Source: Jeotgalibacillus haloalkalitolerans
Lineage (GTDB): Bacteria > Bacillota > Bacilli > Bacillales > Jeotgalibacillaceae
Assembly: GCF_034427455.1 (NCBI RefSeq)
Contig: NZ_JAXQNN010000003.1
Location: 1 to 64,000, forward strand
Reading direction: 5' to 3'
DNA length: 64,000 nt
Each line of letters starts with the position of its first letter. Position 1 is the first letter of the stretch. The notes under the pieces are model-generated. The model saw nothing but the letters and a program-made list of their open reading frames with translations, was not told the origin of the DNA and made no database searches. Shown in pieces: positions 62,150-64,000 of this stretch. The position numbers were made by a program, and so were the translations under genes.

Positions 62150-63022
62150 ATGACAATAAATGAAATAAACTTTTTGGGATATTATAAAAATCGTGATTTA
62201 TTAGGGAGTAATTCATGGGAAAGCTTTAACAATTATAAGCTGTTAAATGCTGAACAGTTAAAATTCGATTGTGACCGTTCAAATGAAACAAAAAAAGCGT
62301 TAAAGAAGATATTTGGTGAGGCTCAATATACTGATACACTGATTAGTCCGCAAAGCTATGTAACGCTTTACATGCGGTATTATCATTCAGATTTATTAGC
62401 GTATAGCGAACGCTATAAGAAATTAATTGTGCCGGACATTTCAGGGTTAAAAAAGCAAATGGTGAGTGAAGGAATAGCTCAAAATACTGGAAAAATTAAA
62501 AATCAGGCAGTATGGGCATTTTTTGCTAAGAAAAATGATATTCATGTCCATGAATCGATGCTGGATTTTTTACAGGCAGTATATACATTGCCTAACTTCA
62601 GCAGTGTATGTCGTGGCTTTAATATCGGCAGGGCTGCTAAAACGAAAGATAACTTTATTATTGCTCTGCACCATATTTATCATTACTTTAAAAATCGGGA
62701 AGTGGAAAGTTCGAACTTAGACTCACGGGCTATTTTAACAAAGTTTTTAAGCTCGAATCATGTACGCCTGACGCAGGATGAAGTTGTAACAGAAGTGCAA
62801 AACTGGCTGGACCGTCACTCAAGTTTCGCAAGTTTTATAGAGACATACTATTTACAGGATTTCCTTGAAGATCCCGGTAACACTCACTCCAGTCCGAAAG
62901 AATTATGGGAGGGGATTTTTGATGGTAAGCTTCAGCCCTCTAAGCAAGAATTTATTCCGGCAATCACTTTCTTCACTGATGCAATAAAATCCAGAGGAGA
63001 TCGAATGAGTGCTGTTTACTAA
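62150..63022 (+). CDS. Unrecognised protein, 290 aa
   Basis: A soluble, mostly helical protein with many aromatic and His residues (SYVTLYMRYYHSDLLAYSERYKKL, HVHESMLDFLQAVYTLPNFSSVCRGFNIGR, ALHHIYHYFKNR, ETYYLQDFLED). No signal, membrane segment, P-loop or HTH is visible. GGGGGG-type site (GGGGGGTAA) lies upstream of ATG 62150. The next gene in the same direction starts about 100 nt later and may be a partner. Confidence 0.65.
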   Translation: MTINEINFLGYYKNRDLLGSNSWESFNNYKLLNAEQLKFDCDRSNETKKALKKIFGEAQYTDTLISPQSYVTLYMRYYHSDLLAYSERYKKLIVPDISGLKKQMVSEGIAQNTGKIKNQAVWAFFAKKNDIHVHESMLDFLQAVYTLPNFSSVCRGFNIGRAAKTKDNFIIALHHIYHYFKNREVESSNLDSRAILTKFLSSNHVRLTQDEVVTEVQNWLDRHSSFASFIETYYLQDFLEDPGNTHSSPKELWEGIFDGKLQPSKQEFIPAITFFTDAIKSRGDRMSAVY

Positions 63023-63119
63023 TGTAAGAATTCATAGCTGAAAAATACGTATTAGCAGGCAGCAAAGATCATGATTTTATCTTATCACTGCCACTAATTC
63101 GATTGATGTAAAGAATGGG

Positions 63120-63929
63120 ATGATACGTCCTGTCAATGGTTTAGCCAGCAAGAAATTTATGCGACGTTTGTTAAAGGGGAGATTAGCATTGGGAGAGACA
63201 ATTAAAGCTTTAATGTTTGATTTTACAAGAGATAATCTGAATGCGTATGAAGTAGATAAAGCGATGCTGACTTCTGGGGAAAACCTGTTAAGTGATATCA
63301 TGCAATTTGAAAGCATGAAATACATTGAATCCCCATTCACCAGGTTAATTGACATAGAATGTGATTACGCTAATAACCTCATTAAAGATGAAAAAATGAG
63401 TACTATTTTAGGGATAGATAAAGAAAATCTTTTCCATTATTATTTTTTCGATCGTATAAATAAAAAATCACACTCATCTACAAAGACCTATTTGAGTGCT
63501 GGTCATCCTGGAGAGTTTAGTATCCTGGCAAGTAAAACGATGCTTGAAGCAGGGGATCCTATTTTTGAAATACGTTTTAAACTGGAGGAGAAATGGTCTT
63601 CTTGGCAAGCAATCGCCGGTAAGTTTATTGTTGCGCAGAACTATCGATTCGGTCCTGGAGGTGTCGCTGAAGTCTACCATTCGATGACTGAAAAAGAAAT
63701 AGAAAGCTTCAAACAGACATTTCAGATCAGATATAGTGGCTCTATCAGGTTAGCGTTAAACATGCCCGATACACTACGGAGAATGATTAACGATCCATTT
63801 GATCGTGATATTAGAAAATTGATTGATCCACATACTTTTCAAATATTGTTTGATTCGCAATTAATGCATGAGTTTTCTAGTGAAAAAAGTCAAGAGATCT
63901 GGAGTAAATTTGAAACCCGCTATAGATAA
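63120..63929 (+). CDS. Unrecognised protein, 269 aa
   Basis: Complete inside the window (stop at 63927-63929). The first ~60 residues are basic and helical (GLASKKFMRRLLKGRLALGETIKALMFDFTRDN), the rest mixed alpha/beta (GHPGEFSILASKTMLEAGDPIFEIRFKLEEKWSSWQAIAGKFIVAQNYRFGPGG). A weak ribosome site (AAAGAATGGG) precedes the ATG; the frame is open a little further upstream. No known motif. Possibly paired with the 290-aa gene at 62150. Confidence 0.6.
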   Translation: MIRPVNGLASKKFMRRLLKGRLALGETIKALMFDFTRDNLNAYEVDKAMLTSGENLLSDIMQFESMKYIESPFTRLIDIECDYANNLIKDEKMSTILGIDKENLFHYYFFDRINKKSHSSTKTYLSAGHPGEFSILASKTMLEAGDPIFEIRFKLEEKWSSWQAIAGKFIVAQNYRFGPGGVAEVYHSMTEKEIESFKQTFQIRYSGSIRLALNMPDTLRRMINDPFDRDIRKLIDPHTFQILFDSQLMHEFSSEKSQEIWSKFETRYR

Positions 63930-64000
63930 TATGCTGGTACAGCAGATATATATAACACATCTATCACAGTACATCGTATCAATGAGACTGTCCGGTCGGT

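Overview
The window is chromosomal DNA of a low-to-moderate GC, endospore-forming member of the Bacillales. The evidence is the gene order tsaE-tsaB-rimI-tsaD / ydiF / rex-tatA-tatC / ydiK-ydiL / groES-groEL, which follows the Bacillus subtilis ydiB-groEL region, plus a CotY/CotZ-type spore coat gene, a CIRCE operator, a SAM-I riboswitch and frequent GTG/TTG starts. Multi-copy GC-rich palindromes would fit a Bacillaceae/Caryophanaceae lineage such as Jeotgalibacillus, but the genus cannot be proved from this sequence.

Layout. 1-14.5 kb is conserved housekeeping: the end of a tRNA-Asp gene, the t6A tRNA-modification operon, an MFS transporter, an ABC-F ATPase, the redox regulator Rex, a minimal Tat translocase, a CAAX-type membrane protease and the GroE chaperonin. 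Two unusual intergenic structures lie here. One is a cluster of DnaA boxes at 5310-5555. The other is a composite element of exact 21-bp periodic repeats, present in two copies (5671-6002 and 10470-10793), each just downstream of the transcript that precedes it. Seven ~128-bp GC-rich palindromes are also present, six of them in this part. 14.5-31 kb is a patchwork of single genes (NUDIX, SDR, esterase, GDPD, a three-domain Ada, several GNAT acetyltransferases, an APH-like kinase, a threonine-synthase-like enzyme) with decayed genes and short dispersed repeats between them. 31.3-33.7 kb holds a candidate inorganic-carbon cassette: MpsC-like (DUF2294), SbtA-type bicarbonate permease, a carbonic-anhydrase-like protein without visible zinc ligands, and a small unknown protein. 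34-38.7 kb has an MFS/LysR divergent pair, three small secreted or membrane proteins and DegV.

38.8-46.2 kb is an AT-rich accessory island: an AlbA_2 (Schlafen-type) protein, a membrane-anchored coiled-coil protein with a C-terminal T5orf172 (GIY-YIG-like) domain, an 873-aa NB-ARC STAND ATPase with a HEPN-like motif near its N-terminus, a 5'-truncated GntR/FCD regulator, a uracil-DNA-glycosylase-like protein and a zinc-ribbon protein. An Ltp-repeat surface protein follows. I read this as a small defence-type island; the function is inferred. 48-51.3 kb has a TcyP-type cystine transporter under a SAM-I riboswitch, a small membrane protein and the spore coat gene.

51.6-58.7 kb is a fatty-acid beta-oxidation cluster in two transcription units (acyl-CoA dehydrogenase - SDR - TetR; then 3-hydroxyacyl-CoA dehydrogenase - thioesterase - APH-like kinase - FadE). 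Each unit starts with the same ACATACC(G/A)ACCGGT(T/C)AGT palindrome, so one TetR repressor probably controls both. 58.9-64 kb has a nucleotidyltransferase-like/XRE pair that looks like a toxin-antitoxin module, a GNAT enzyme, several micro-proteins, a NUDIX hydrolase and two proteins I do not recognise.
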